The notes under the pieces were generated by a model. It made no database searches. It was not told the DNA's origin and worked only from the letters and a program-made list of their open reading frames with translations. A stretch of DNA of 64,000 nt from Uloborus plumipes (taxonomy: Eukaryota > Arthropoda > Arachnida > Araneae > Uloboridae), in contig JAXGGA010003387.1 in assembly GCA_038373865.1 (NCBI GenBank), forward strand, positions 1 to 64,000. The letters run 5' to 3'. The position numbers and the translations under genes were made by a program. Position 1 is the stretch's first letter; every line of letters begins with the position of its first letter. Shown piece by piece: positions 23,761 to 35,229 of this stretch.

Positions 23761-24295
23761 GGGTGTCAGTGTGTTTAATAAGTTAATCAAGAACATTTCT
23801 AATTAAGATCTGGATATTTGCAATTATGGCATAAAGTGCATGAGTACCTTTAAAATAATAATTCCCGTTATAAGATACATGATCATCAACGATGTAGCTT
23901 GCACAGTGTAAAATAAGTATAGTACTGAATTTTATGATGCAATTCAGAAGTAGACATGAGAAATTGAATGCTCATAAGAACGTTAAAATCCAAAAAATCT
24001 TCGTATCACCACAGTAGTAGGGAACTCAAACACCATTGTTTGCAAATAATGTGAAATTACGGTTCCCATAAAATATTGCTTTAGACAGGTCACGTAAGTT
24101 GTACTTTATTGTGATTGACAGTTGAACGTGGGACGCAAAAGGAAAAAAAAAAGCTGAATTATTTTACTAATTGCAAATTGCATTTACTGATTTCACATCT
24201 TTTTATTTTATTTTTCCTGAAAAATTTCACTTTTGGTGCTTTTACTTTGCTCCTGCTACAACACTTTGTTCATTCATGTGCATAGTGCTCAGGAT
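23761..24295. other. AT-rich intronic DNA, nothing recognised
   Basis: No feature seen. Confidence 0.6.
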
Positions 24296-24770
24296 TTACT
24301 CTAGAAACCAATAAAACAGATCTCCATGGAAAGAAAGGTACATAAGTTCTCGAAGAAAATTGCAAGTTGCCAAACTATTCTAGGTAACATATGTTCTGAA
24401 ATTTGTCCGGAAGGTGCCGAATAGATAAAGTCAGCGGTGATTTCATCGGCGAAAACATTTCCCCGCCAATCGTTGGAGTACAAAGTTACCTTTAAATTTA
24501 AATAACCGGAATATCTTTTTTCAAAGATTAAAAAAATAAGTATTGAAAACTATTCATAACAGAAAAGCCGAAGCAGAACTTACTCTAGAAACCAAAAAAA
24601 AAAAGTGGAAAGAAAGGATAAAAGTTCTCCAAGAAAATTACAAGTTGCCAAAAACTTCTAGGTAACACGTGTCCTGAAATTTGTCCGGAAGGTGCCGGAT
24701 AGATAAAGTCAGCGGTGATTTCATCGGCGAAAACATTTCTCCGCCAATCAGTTTAGGCCGTGACACTCAC
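24296..24770. repeat. Tandem duplication, about 180 bases, period about 284
   Basis: Both units begin TTACTCTAGAAACCA (24296 and 24580) and share TGAAATTTGTCCGGAAGGTG and GATAAAGTCAGCGGTGATTT, CATCGGCGAAAACATTT. The conserved core is nearly identical, while the tail of unit one (to about 24579) is unrelated AT-rich DNA. A 60-codon minus frame in unit one is not kept in unit two, so selection on protein is not suggested. Confidence 0.85.
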
Positions 24771-25080
24771 CAAAAAATATCCCTCCTTAGCTCTTTCCCT
24801 CCTTTAATGGCCCCTTCTCGGGCCCGTTGCGGTTTTTATTAGGGCAGATGGAAGCTCGTAAATTGACTCGGCTCGGCTAAATCAAATTATTTTCTCTCTA
24901 TTTCTGCTGAGCTACCGAAAGCCACTTCTTCCCTATGATTCTGGCTTAGGGACATTCTAAAGGGTGGTGAATGGCCGTAATAGCCGGGGCAACGGCGCGA
25001 TAAATACGAATGATCCGCTGGGCTATGCCCTTTAGCGGAAATACAGAAAGAGTTCATGGCTGCTTTTAATTCATGATAAC
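24740..25080. promoter_or_regulatory. High-complexity island, candidate enhancer
   Basis: Directly follows the duplication. GC-rich, no repeats, no frame. Sharp edges against AT-rich DNA at about 25090. Confidence 0.35.
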
Positions 25081-26422
25081 CTCATAAGGGTACGGAATTT
25101 CGAATGTTACAGATGAAAAGCAGAATATTTTGGCCGGCAAATGATGTTCAACGTTTTGAGTTATTCCGGTGCTTTGAAGTGACTTTCTTGTGTTGATTTA
25201 TTAGGTGATTTTTCAGCTGAAGCCTGTTGTTTTCTTTGAAAGGAAGAAAAAAAAATATTCATAATTTCATAGCTCGTTTTTTTTAATGTTATTTCTAGTA
25301 TTTAACTCTACATCGCTAATTTCTTTAAAATTGTAGGACTAATATCTGAAATTTTATTGACTACTGTTGCTTTGCTTTGTACCATTGTTTTGCTCACTGA
25401 TCTCATTTTGGAGATTCATTAGTACTTCGATCGTCTAGGGCGTTAGGAGTGGGATGATTCTTGAGAAATATTGGATGAAAAGGTTAAAAAAATGTAACAG
25501 ATAAAAAACAAAGTAGCAACTAGCAACAATAGCGCAGTTAAAACAATCTCAAAAGAAAAAAAAAAAAGCTTTTTACTTACTTAATTTGTGAATACAAAAT
25601 GAAAATATTAAACCACAGAAAGAGTTAAAATGATTAAAAATTTAATAGCTTTCAACTTCAGCTTAAAAAGTAAATTACGCTATAAAACATTTTCGCTTTA
25701 TTTTATGAATTGAAAGCTTTCAGTTTTTATGCAATAGTAGAAACAATAAATCGAAAGGAGCTGCAACAAATGCATTGTCAAAAATAGTTAATTGAATCAT
25801 GTATAAATTTTGAATCAGCTGAAATATTTGGGGGAAATAAGCTATATGCAAGGAAAGCAATGTTCACCATGATGTTTTTTTAGTAAACTAAGCAAATTTT
25901 ATCAATAACAGGGTGGAATCAAAACCAAGCTAACATAAATTAGTTTATTAATACAATAAGTTTTTAAAAAAACTTAAAAAGAAGAATTTCAAACGATTAT
26001 TAGCTTTCTTAACGTACAATTAAAAGAAAAAGTTTATTTTTAACGAGAAATTCATTATGTACTACGGGTTGTAGTTTGTAGCAGTAATTAATAATTTGAA
26101 TGAAAAGAGAACAAAAATCAGATAAGTTTAGATTTGAAAGATAAAATTTAGAAGATATTTTTAGAGAAAAGAGAATTTCGAACAATAAATTTCAGAAACA
26201 TGAAAGTTTCTTTCCTGTTATAAGATTAAAAACTGCTCCAAAACAGTCATAGATGTATTTTTTAAGAAAGGGAATATTTTCCTTTTTGCATTAACTTTAC
26301 AATTTATTCGTATGGTTAAGAGATGTATAAGTAAATTTTTACTTCAAAAAGTAATTTGTAATCACCGAATACGTACAACGTTCCACAAATAAAAAAGGCG
26401 TGCACATATAGAACAAACCTCA
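25081..26422. other. AT-rich intronic DNA, nothing recognised
   Basis: Very AT-rich, no frame above chance, no repeat ends. Confidence 0.65.
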
Positions 26423-26785
26423 CACTGCAAAAAATGAACTGTTGTTTTTACAGTATAACACTGGCAGCAGAGGTTCCAATTTAATACTGTAAAATGCACA
26501 GTAATAAACAGTAAAACTAACAATTTTAGTTCCTTACTGTAAAGTTAGTAATTTTACAGTATATTGCCGTAAAATTTAGCTGTATTATGCTGTAAAAGCA
26601 ACAGTATAATACTGGCAGCAGAGGTTCCAGTTTAAAACTAAAATGCACGGTAATAAACTGTAAAATTAGCAATTTTGCAGTTTAGTACTGTGAAATGAAC
26701 GATTTGACAGTTTAAGCAATTTTTACTGTTTATGACTATAAAATTAGCTGTATTATACTAAAAACAACATTCTTTTTTTACTGTG
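26423..26785 (+). mobile_element. CACTGYAAAA-family element, copy E
   Basis: Starts CACTGCAAAAAATGAACTG and ends TTTTTTTACTGTG. Two clear head-to-tail modules, each with GGCAGCAGAGGTTCCA. Confidence 0.85.
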
Positions 26786-26878
26786 ATAACAAATCTCATG
26801 TATTGAAACGTAGCGATGATTTTTCTGAAAAATACCTAAACATTAAATACGAAATACAAATTATATGCAAAACTTCAA

Positions 26879-27226
26879 ATGGACGTAAAAAAAGGTCAAT
26901 TAGTCATGAACAAACCATGCTTAGACTGGACTAGAATTATTCCTCTAAATTTTGTTGGCCAAGCATTAAAGTCAATCGCCCTCGAATCTCGACGTATTCC
27001 ATTTCAAGAAGCTGATTGCGCCTGCTGTGCGCTTAACTATACTTTCTTTCAGCCATGCAGAAAATATGCCGAAGAGCCGCAGAGACAATCTTCAAGAAAT
27101 GTAAATGTTTCTCTGGGCATGTCAAGTGTTACAACCCATTCTATCGTGATTGTCGTACCTCGATTTGTAGCTCAATTGAGCGTTGCAAATGGCGGAGGAG
27201 CAAACCGTGATATAAATCCGGATTAG
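26879..27226 (+). CDS. Unrecognised 115-codon open frame
   Basis: An ATG-to-stop frame with mixed composition, about 90 bases after copy E. The predicted protein has a Cys-containing centre (DCACC) and a Ser/Val-rich, partly hydrophobic second half; I recognise no domain, signal peptide or clear membrane segment. It is flanked by strongly AT-rich DNA, so it stands out as a patch of balanced composition. It could be a fragment of an old mobile element, part of a regulatory island, or a chance frame. No splice sites or promoter were identified that would make it a gene. Confidence 0.12.
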   Translation: MDVKKGQLVMNKPCLDWTRIIPLNFVGQALKSIALESRRIPFQEADCACCALNYTFFQPCRKYAEEPQRQSSRNVNVSLGMSSVTTHSIVIVVPRFVAQLSVANGGGANRDINPD

Positions 27227-28400
27227 AATGGATTTTTTTCGTTTCAAACTTTTGTGAAGATTTATTGTTTTCGCTGTTATTTTTTGTCATTAGTATTTTA
27301 ATTTGATATTGAGGGTTGCAGTAAACAACGCGATTGTTTAAGAAAAATAATGACAGAAAAGACTCGACTTGATGTAAATCTAATGGTACTTGAATATTTT
27401 GAACGTACGTCAGTATTTCATCAGTTGTTTCCCATTAATTTTATTTTTCTTTATTTTCTTACTTTTTCAATTTATTGAATTACTTATTTTATTTCTTTTT
27501 TATTCATTTATTTATTTTTTAAATGTATTTATTCAATTTATTTATTTACTTCATTGATTTTCGCTCACTGGTTGGGTAAAGTACATGTCAGTTAACTTAG
27601 TCACACGTGCCTTTTGTCAACGGTTATACTAAAGGATTATTTATTATTCTGAATGAAAAATCAATAAGAAATATAGTATAAAAAGCTTTGGGACTCCTAC
27701 TATTCCTTTTGTAGTCAAATATACAAAAACATTAAACGGGTAAACTTAACCTATCACAGGGTTCAAATTTGGCTCACATGAGTAAAAATTATTCCGCAAA
27801 TGCGTTTTGAGGATTGTAAATGTTCGGTTTTCTTGATTCAATAATGCATCTTTTTTTTTTTTTAAGCTGTGCTTTTTATGAGATGTTATGGCAGTCAGAG
27901 TAAACTAAAGAAAAAAAAAAAAACTACACGAAAAAGGATTCCATGGGTCGAGTGAGTTCAATCCTCAAAATTCGTTATTTTTATAAGAATTCTGAGATTT
28001 TTCTTTCTTTCATTTATTCGAAATTTTGTTTTTAATGAACTGAATTGAATAAAAGAAGTTTCAACTCCAAAGCACATACCGTTCCGGAGATAAATGAATA
28101 TTACTTGAACTTAGTAATAATAATAGTAATATAATAATAATTTTAGTATTTCTCGAATTTTTAAATATTTCTAAGTGCCTTATCTTCTTGAAAATTGGTA
28201 TACATATTGCTATCAACTATATACTTTAAAACTGTTCAAAAATGTTTCGCAAACAGGCTTTAGTTAAAATTTTCAATTTTTGTAATCTGTTTAATCAGTC
28301 ACGAGTACGACTGACAGAAGCTGGGCTTTTTCTAAGGTTTATTTAATAACATAAGCATATAATGTTGAAAGTACATTGAAACAGCAAATCGAATCGAAGT
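27227..28400. other. AT-rich intronic DNA, nothing recognised
   Basis: Includes a degenerate (TTTA)n tract at about 27480-27560. Confidence 0.6.
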
Positions 28401-28960
28401 TGAGCATAAATTCTATTAGTCAGTCTCATGACTGCCATGTTGTTTCTGTAACTATTTTAAATTTAGCTTTAAATGCAAACAATTGACGTGAATGTCTGAC
28501 CTATCTCGAACAGATACCATGAGACCATTTATCATGTATTGTAAACAGATCGCATTTCAACTTATTACCATACCATACCACGCCTAAAAATCATTTAGCG
28601 ATCTGCAAACAATTAGAATAACAATTTCTTCACTATCTCCACTTAATTAACACAGCTCATTAAAAAAAGAATTGCGAAAATATAATTCATCTCTCTCTGT
28701 CTGGCAATTGTTGTCCTTTCTGACGGTTGCCTCTAGATTAAGATGTAGTATACATGCCTTAAGTTATTAGGATAAGGAAGTCAGTAATGCTTCCAGTGGT
28801 AAATAGACAATAAGAACAAATACGTTCGACCGCTGTTAATGACTCGATCGTAATTAAATGGACGTGCGTTTTTGAATGCGTTATTGAGAAGCGTTCGTGC
28901 ATAATGTCACGACAGCAATCAAAGCGAGAAAAGAACTGTTACGGCGTGTTTAAAAAGATT
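28400..28960. promoter_or_regulatory. High-complexity island, candidate enhancer
   Basis: No frame and no repeat ends, but rich in distinct short motifs typical of developmental enhancers: Sox-like AACAAT cores, TTAATTAAC near 28645, TCGTAATTAAATGG near 28848, and paired GATCTGCAAACAATTAG / AACAGATCGC near 28545-28615. Confidence 0.35.
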
Positions 28961-31420
28961 TTTATTTCACTGATTGCTCTATCAGTTTCGATATCAGCCC
29001 GGATACACCACAGAAACGAATGAAGAATTGGAGGTGACATATAAAAGAAAAAAATGACGTTGTTTGGTATTGAAAAGAGTTAACTCTTATGAGAGATTAT
29101 TAATCTATAGCTACTTACATCAAGAAAATACTTTAATATTTATCAATGTATATCGCAATTTATCTACACCTCAATACTATATTTCCTGTTCCCAGGTCGT
29201 ATAGTTTTCCCATAATGCTCACAAAAACCGTATTCATAACTCATGACAATGTATATTTATTTACTTTTTGAACTCTATATAAAACCTTCATTATTACAGA
29301 CTCTAAATAATTTGAAACCGTGTAAAATTGAATTTTGAGAAACAATTACATTGGAGTCTGTAAGGAAAACATATCATCGAAATGATTACGTAACTTTTTG
29401 GAAATGGAGGACTAGAAGCTAAACCGTCTTTGGAAACGTGAAAAATTTTCAAAACTTGTTAAATAGAAGGGGGTTAAAAAAATTTAAATGTTGGAGTAAG
29501 AAATATTATCCTTAAATGCAATAAATAAGATAAAATTTACACATCATATACGGATTTGTATTCCTCATTAATAATGTATTTCACAATTTTGAATTATATA
29601 AGTTCAAATAGAATAGAAAACCTTAAGCAGATTGATTTTTTATTGTTTGAAGTACACCATGTTTTTTAATCATTTAAATAAAATCCCAGTGACAGAAAAG
29701 ATTCAGAAAAACGAGTTGGTCTACGATTTGATTTTTCTCAAATGAAGAGAAAAGTATTTAAATGGAAATGGAAAGATGTTATTCCAATAAGAAGTAAACT
29801 TATTCATTTCATCAACTCATAACTAATCCTTTTCTTTTTTTTTTGAAAATGTAAAGTTCAAACTTTTCAATTGAGAAAAGAACATATTTAACATAAACTG
29901 CGGTCTTTAAAATTGTCCGCGAAAATGAAATGGTTGAGAATGGGCAAGTAGCAAAACAATTGCAGATTATTTTTACGTCTATATGATTGCCTATTTTCTT
30001 TAAATAATCACGATTTGATGAAGAATAAACTATCAGCTTTCTCTTCACAAATGCATCAAGAAAATAAATATCAATAATAGAACAGTAGGTGTCCCTTCTA
30101 GACTTGTTTTAAATTTTGTTTTAGTCTTACAAGAAGGTGATTGTGTTCCTCACAAATTCATTCATGGGTCACAAAACTTTAAAATGATTCAGGAAAAAAT
30201 AAATAATTTGCAGCTTCTTGTGAAAGTACGCGACTCGCCACAAAAAGAATAGAACGATATCATTGTTAGCTAGCTGCCAGTGAAAAATTAAAAGCAAAGT
30301 AGTTTTCCAAAACATTCATAATGAGAAATAAAACCTGAATCATACAGTACTAGAAACAGTCGCGGCAGACAAAGAGAATGCGTCCCATTAAAAGAATCAT
30401 ATCGTAGGTTGTGAAACGAAAATAAAAGATAAAAATCCTTTCATTTCAAGAAAACGTTTGCATTTTAGAAAAAGGGAGAAAATAGACTGATTATTTTCTA
30501 CACACGCTAGGTACCCCACTCAAAGGTTACGGGAGGTCGACGTTCCTTCTAAAAATTTTCTTACTTCGCGAAATTTTGAGAAGTGAATTGCAAAATTTGG
30601 AGAAAAATCTCCAATGTTACAATTATTTTGCAATTTTTTGGTTTTGATGTCATATTTCGCTTCTCATTAGATGTAGGAAGTGTAGGTATGTTATGCATGC
30701 ATACATATTTTTTATTAAAACATAAATCCGATTTTTATTCGGCAACTTGAGAACTTCCCCCTTCCAAAAAGTTAGTTTTGGGGTGCCCCTGCACACATAA
30801 TATATTTGCACCAGCATATAACGAGCGTAAAGCAGTGTCGAATTCTGGATTGGGGGGACAAATTCTTAATAGCCGACTCACTTTATTATTTTAATTCAAC
30901 TCCCCCCTCCCCTTTTACCTTTATTTGGGCCTTTTTAGTTTTTGATAATTTGCCTGAAATTCGTTTATTCGACGTTTCTCATTATCCGACGATGGATTTT
31001 ATTTATTAATTTATTTATTTGTTCATTTTAAATGGTGTTAAATTCATTTATGTGCCAAAATTCTTAAAAGATTCAATTATATCCATCATAACTACTATAA
31101 AATTATAATTCTCTCTATTTCAGGCTTTTGTGTTTCCAATTTTAAAAAAAACAAGAAGACGCTTCGTCATTAATATTAGTTTTAATGCTCGAAATCGCTT
31201 TAATAGCTTTCCACTAGTTGCAACTCTTAATCTTTCATGAAGTTGTCTTTTCTTGGCTTATAAGAAACGCCAGAACAAAACATCAAAACAGCCAACTCCT
31301 TCTAATTTTACACACCGAAGACAATCAACCTGAACGCCAAGTGAACAAGAAAAATAAGAGGAGCAAAAAACAAAAAAATCACAACAAAGCTCCAGTTTCG
31401 GAGAATTATAAAACTCTGCC
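28961..31420. other. AT-rich intronic DNA with one hAT-like solo end
   Basis: Mostly AT-rich without genes. At 30835 the sequence CAGTGTCGAATTCTGGATTG GGGGG resembles the left end of a hAT element, but no partner end or 8-base duplication was found. Short frames near 29812 and 30806 are not recognised. Confidence 0.5.
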
Positions 31421-31880
31421 GTGCTGGGAAGTAGCTCCATTTTAATAGCGCCCCTCCGACTAAAGCGGGCACCGGCAATAATCGATTATTGGCTATCAGC
31501 TTTCACCCCTCCGTGACGTCAGCGGCGAAGATGATTCCGTTGATTGTTTCATCAACGCCATTTTAGATCCAGGAGGGAGGCGCAAGTGCTCTTCGCGTCA
31601 CTTCAGTTCTGCCGAGACTGGATATAAAGTGAATTTTATAGGCTGCGGCTCGGCTTCTAGCGATTCGATGGGCTCTGGAGTTTACCGAAAGAATACATTA
31701 TACAGAATGACACTTTTATTTTAGAGAAGGACTTGCTGGAAAGGTAGTTCGGATTTATTCTGGCATTGTGCATTAGTTGACGTTTTTTTCTCACTTGCTC
31801 CGCGCCGTTTAGCATACGAATCATAATTTGCTCGTACAAATTTTACGCGTGCTACGCTCGGATTAATATTTTCTTTATTT
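31420..31880. promoter_or_regulatory. GC-rich island with a 16-base palindrome, candidate enhancer
   Basis: An abrupt GC-rich block carrying the perfect palindrome CAATAATCGATTATTG (31476-31491) and a CRE-like GTGACGTCAG about 25 bases further on (near 31513). ATCGAT-centred sites are bound by homeodomain proteins such as Cut/Onecut classes, which is established knowledge; binding here is inference. No convincing frame. Confidence 0.4.
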
Positions 31881-32165
31881 TTATGCTAGATTTGATGGCC
31901 GCTCTGGAAAGGATTTTCAATAAAATGTTAGCTTCGAGTTCTTTCTTAGAATTTCCGCGGTTATTATGCAATAAAATGTGTTCGTTTCAAATGAAGTAAA
32001 TTATTAATAACGTCAGAGCTTTACTGAGGCTAATATAAAGGTACTTCAGGCTTTAAGGAATGAACAAATATTACTTTTGGAACATGAGATTTTTTTTACC
32101 AAGAGATATTTAACGTTTTGTGTCGTAGACTCAGAGAGCACACATAACCCTACTTTTCTCCCGAG
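31881..32165. other. AT-rich intronic DNA, nothing recognised
   Basis: No feature seen. Confidence 0.6.
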
Positions 32166-32169
32166 CTTT

Positions 32170-32262
32170 TAGGTCCTTCTGGCTTAGTGGTTAATTACCG
32201 GGTTACTATCACGAAGGTCTGTGGATCAGACCCTGCCGAGAACACATTGCTCTTGCTGCTAT
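32170..32262 (+). repeat. tRNA-derived SINE-like segment
   Basis: TGGCTTAGTGGTTAATTACC is a good match to a tRNA A box. About 45 bases later GTGGATCAGACCCTGCC is a degenerate B box. The spacing is tRNA-like, but the acceptor stem and anticodon arm do not fold convincingly, so a SINE head or tRNA relic is more likely than a working tRNA. Confidence 0.4.
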
Positions 32263-33184
32263 CTACATTTGCACTACACAGTTTGTTATCAATGCAATAC
32301 TTTAATTATTCATTTTCTAACTGCCATCAGCAATTCCCCTGCACAGTTTATCCATAGTATTATCTTTTCGATATAAAATTGCTTGCTGAAATTTAAAAGT
32401 TGTAAGCACTTGTCGCGATGAGCACTTGTGATGTCCAATGTGTGCTTATAATGTCCAAAAGACTCAACTGATTAACAAAGGGAAAGTATCTACAAATCAT
32501 GAAGCCATGATAACTAATCGCGATCGACCACAGATATTTCACCCTTACGGAACAAAAAGAGCATGTATTTCGTTACTCTCTGCGAGTTTGGAGGATACAG
32601 GCTTTGAAGCTGTACCTTCTGTGAATTTCGTTTAGTGTGTAAAATTTCATCTGCATTTTTTTTTTACCTTATAAGAAAGAGATAGAGGGATAGGATAAGA
32701 GGGAAAAGAAGAACGAAAGGAAGAACACAGAGTTTAGAAAAGAAACTAATGGTTTCTGATCATGGAGCTTTTAGAATATTCCATAATAATGATTCTAGTA
32801 TGTAAACATTTTTTTTCACAAAATGCATAATAAGGTTCCCCAGTGTGTGAAGCTACGCGACAAAAAGCGTATGAAACAGCGCACTTATTTATGACGCATT
32901 GTGTTTCAATGTGTTATGAACCAATTTTTCCCAAAATTTCAAAGCAACCGATTTATACTAAGCAAGTCTATTTCTTTGCTCTGGTGACGATTTTCTTAAA
33001 ATTGAAAAATATATACCTCGAGTTTTCGTCAAAAAGTTTTCTCCCACAACGATGCTTTCGCTATACATTTCAAAAAAGGTAAAAGCTGTTTTTATGATTA
33101 ATTACTTATACTAATACTAAAACTGTCGCATTTCTCATTGAATACATTATACTAATTAAATACATGTTTCGCACAGCTTTTGTA
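32263..33184. other. AT-rich intronic DNA, nothing recognised
   Basis: Short unrecognised plus frames at 32438-32635 and 32843-33082, probably chance. Confidence 0.55.
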
Positions 33185-33661
33185 CACTGTACAAAATAGG
33201 CGTTGTGTTTACAGTATAATACAGCTAATTTTATAGTAACAAACTGTAAAAATTGCTAATTTTATAGTAACAAACTGTAAAAATTGCTAATTTTACAGTA
33301 ATAAACTAAAATTGCTGATTTTACAATAATACACTGTAAAATTGCTGCTTTACTGTAATAAACTGAAATTGCTAATTTTATAGTTCATTACTGCGCATTT
33401 TATAGTTTTAAACTGGAATCTCTGCTTCCAGTATTATACTGTTGTTTTTGCAGTATAATTCAACTAATTATGTGGTAATAAACTGTAAAATTGTTGTAAT
33501 AAACTGTAAAATTGTTGTAATAAACTGTAAAATTGCTGTTTTACAATAATAAACTGAAAAAATGTTAACTTTGCAGTTTATTACTATGCCTTTTACAGTT
33601 TTAAACTGGAACCCCTGCTGCCAGTATTATACTGTAACAACAATAATTTATTTTTTGCAGT
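33185..33661 (-). mobile_element. CACTGYAAAA-family element, copy F
   Basis: Starts CACTGTACAAAATAGGCG after TA and ends TTATTTTTTGCAGT; reverse orientation. It contains three tandem 21-base units GTAATAAACTGTAAAATTGTT at about 33476-33534, an internal expansion not seen in other copies. Confidence 0.82.
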
Positions 33662-34565
33662 TTATCTTTTTTGTAGTACTAGAACAATCACCGACTCCAG
33701 CGAAACGAAAATACTGTTTGATTTTCAAATGCTGCTCTAAAGGCTCGAACGTCATTCAAGAGAAAAGCAGCGACAGTTAAAAGCTCAAAAGTATAAATAA
33801 ATTGCTGACAAAAGTAAAACAAAGCATAAAATAGCAAAAGACTTTCCATTTTTTTAAAGCATACCCAGATTTTATCACACTTGGCGTTATTTTGCCATAG
33901 CGATGGGTGAAAGAGACAATATATCTAAGTAAAGTAATATACGATCAACTTAACATTTTTTTGCCCTCTGTGTAAACAGACCGGGGAAATCAGAAATGTC
34001 ACGATCAAATCTCACGCTAGCTCCGTGACTCTACAAGCAGATATGGTGAGCAAGGAATTTATTTAACGTTACGTTTCGTGCGAAATCGTGACTGTTGACA
34101 AAGTAAAAACGAGCCTGGCAATGTCATTATGGAAAGAAAAGCCATTGCGACAAGGAGGCAGAATGCTCACAAACACTGACATCATGTCTCTTTCACAGCA
34201 CATATTCTTTTTCTCCCTCGTGAGCTTCGGGTTTTAGAATATGAAAGTGTTTTGTAAACAAAATGTATTTGATATTCAACCCTGTTTTTATTTCCTCGGC
34301 ACAATATTGGTAAAGCAAAGAAGGAAGACAATGATGGAAGTTATAGCTTTCAGAACGCTTGAATCTCCGAATAAATTTTGCAATGCAGTAATACAATAAA
34401 TCAGATTGCTTATAAGAGTAAGTAAGCATCTGGTTGTGAGCATGTGTCACATAATAAATGGATACGAATTGTTGATATTAGTGACAATGAACATATGTTA
34501 GGAGGACCACGAAGTATTATCGTTTCCTTCAAACAAATAAAATTTTAAACGGATTTATCTGTACT
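33662..34565. other. Intronic DNA, nothing recognised
   Basis: A balanced patch at 33980-34160 has no frame and no repeat ends. Confidence 0.5.
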
Positions 34566-34569
34566 CAAC

Positions 34570-34840
34570 AAAGAAATTAGCCTAGTTATCAGCAACTTTT
34601 TGCCGTATTGCACACCAATTTTCAATCTCGGATTAGTAGAAATCGCTCCGTTTTAAAACGAAGTATTTGATAAGTATTTTCGTCACATAGAGATTTGAAT
34701 AAAAGAAAATCAGATGGTGCAATGTCAGGTGATTGTAGTGGGTGAAACAGATGACCACAGCTCATTAATTTTTAAAGCTTTCATCCTGAGCAGTGTCGTA
34801 ATGTTTTCTGTGTTATGATGTGAAGCACATTTAATTAGTT
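34570..34840 (-). pseudogene. mariner-family transposase relic (C-terminal part)
   Basis: On the minus strand, HPLQSPDIAPSDFLLFKSL (about 34690-34745) matches the mariner transposase region HPPYSPDxAPSDYHLF that carries a catalytic Asp. It is followed at a distance by a weak match to the C-terminal xxWCAIRQKV segment (about 34595-34625). Stops and frameshifts interrupt it and the N-terminus is missing. No inverted repeats were identified around it, so only a decayed fragment remains. Confidence 0.75.
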
Positions 34841-35165
34841 GCACAACAATTATCAATCTTGATATCTTTGAAACAAAAATTTTGTAATAAAAATATTAAA
34901 TATTAGTTAAGAACTTTATTTAAGAATTTTATTTCCAAGAATTTTATGATTCCGATATTAATTACATATAGACAGTTATAAGTTGCAAATTTATATTTTT
35001 TATGATGGTAAATGTTTACCAAAATAAATAAATGGTTAATTTAACAGATTATTTTAAAAATATTACTTGCTGTGCAATATCATATGATATTTAAAAGAAG
35101 GTTTAAATTTTACGTGTTTCGTTTTCCTTCCACTCAACTTTTAAGGTATAAGACTAACGCACTAA
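34841..35165. other. AT-rich intronic DNA, nothing recognised
   Basis: No feature seen. Confidence 0.6.
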
Positions 35166-35206
35166 AGCTTGACCCCCCTTACAAAAATTTCTGGATCCGC
35201 CTCTGA
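35166..35206. mobile_element. Solo right end of a hAT-like element
   Basis: TTTCTGGATCCGCCTCTG is nearly the same as the right end of the 46469-46760 element (TTTCTGGATCCGCCCTTG). No partner left end or 8-base duplication was found upstream. Confidence 0.55.
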
Positions 35207-35229
35207 ACCTAGTTAATATAGGTTCTAAC

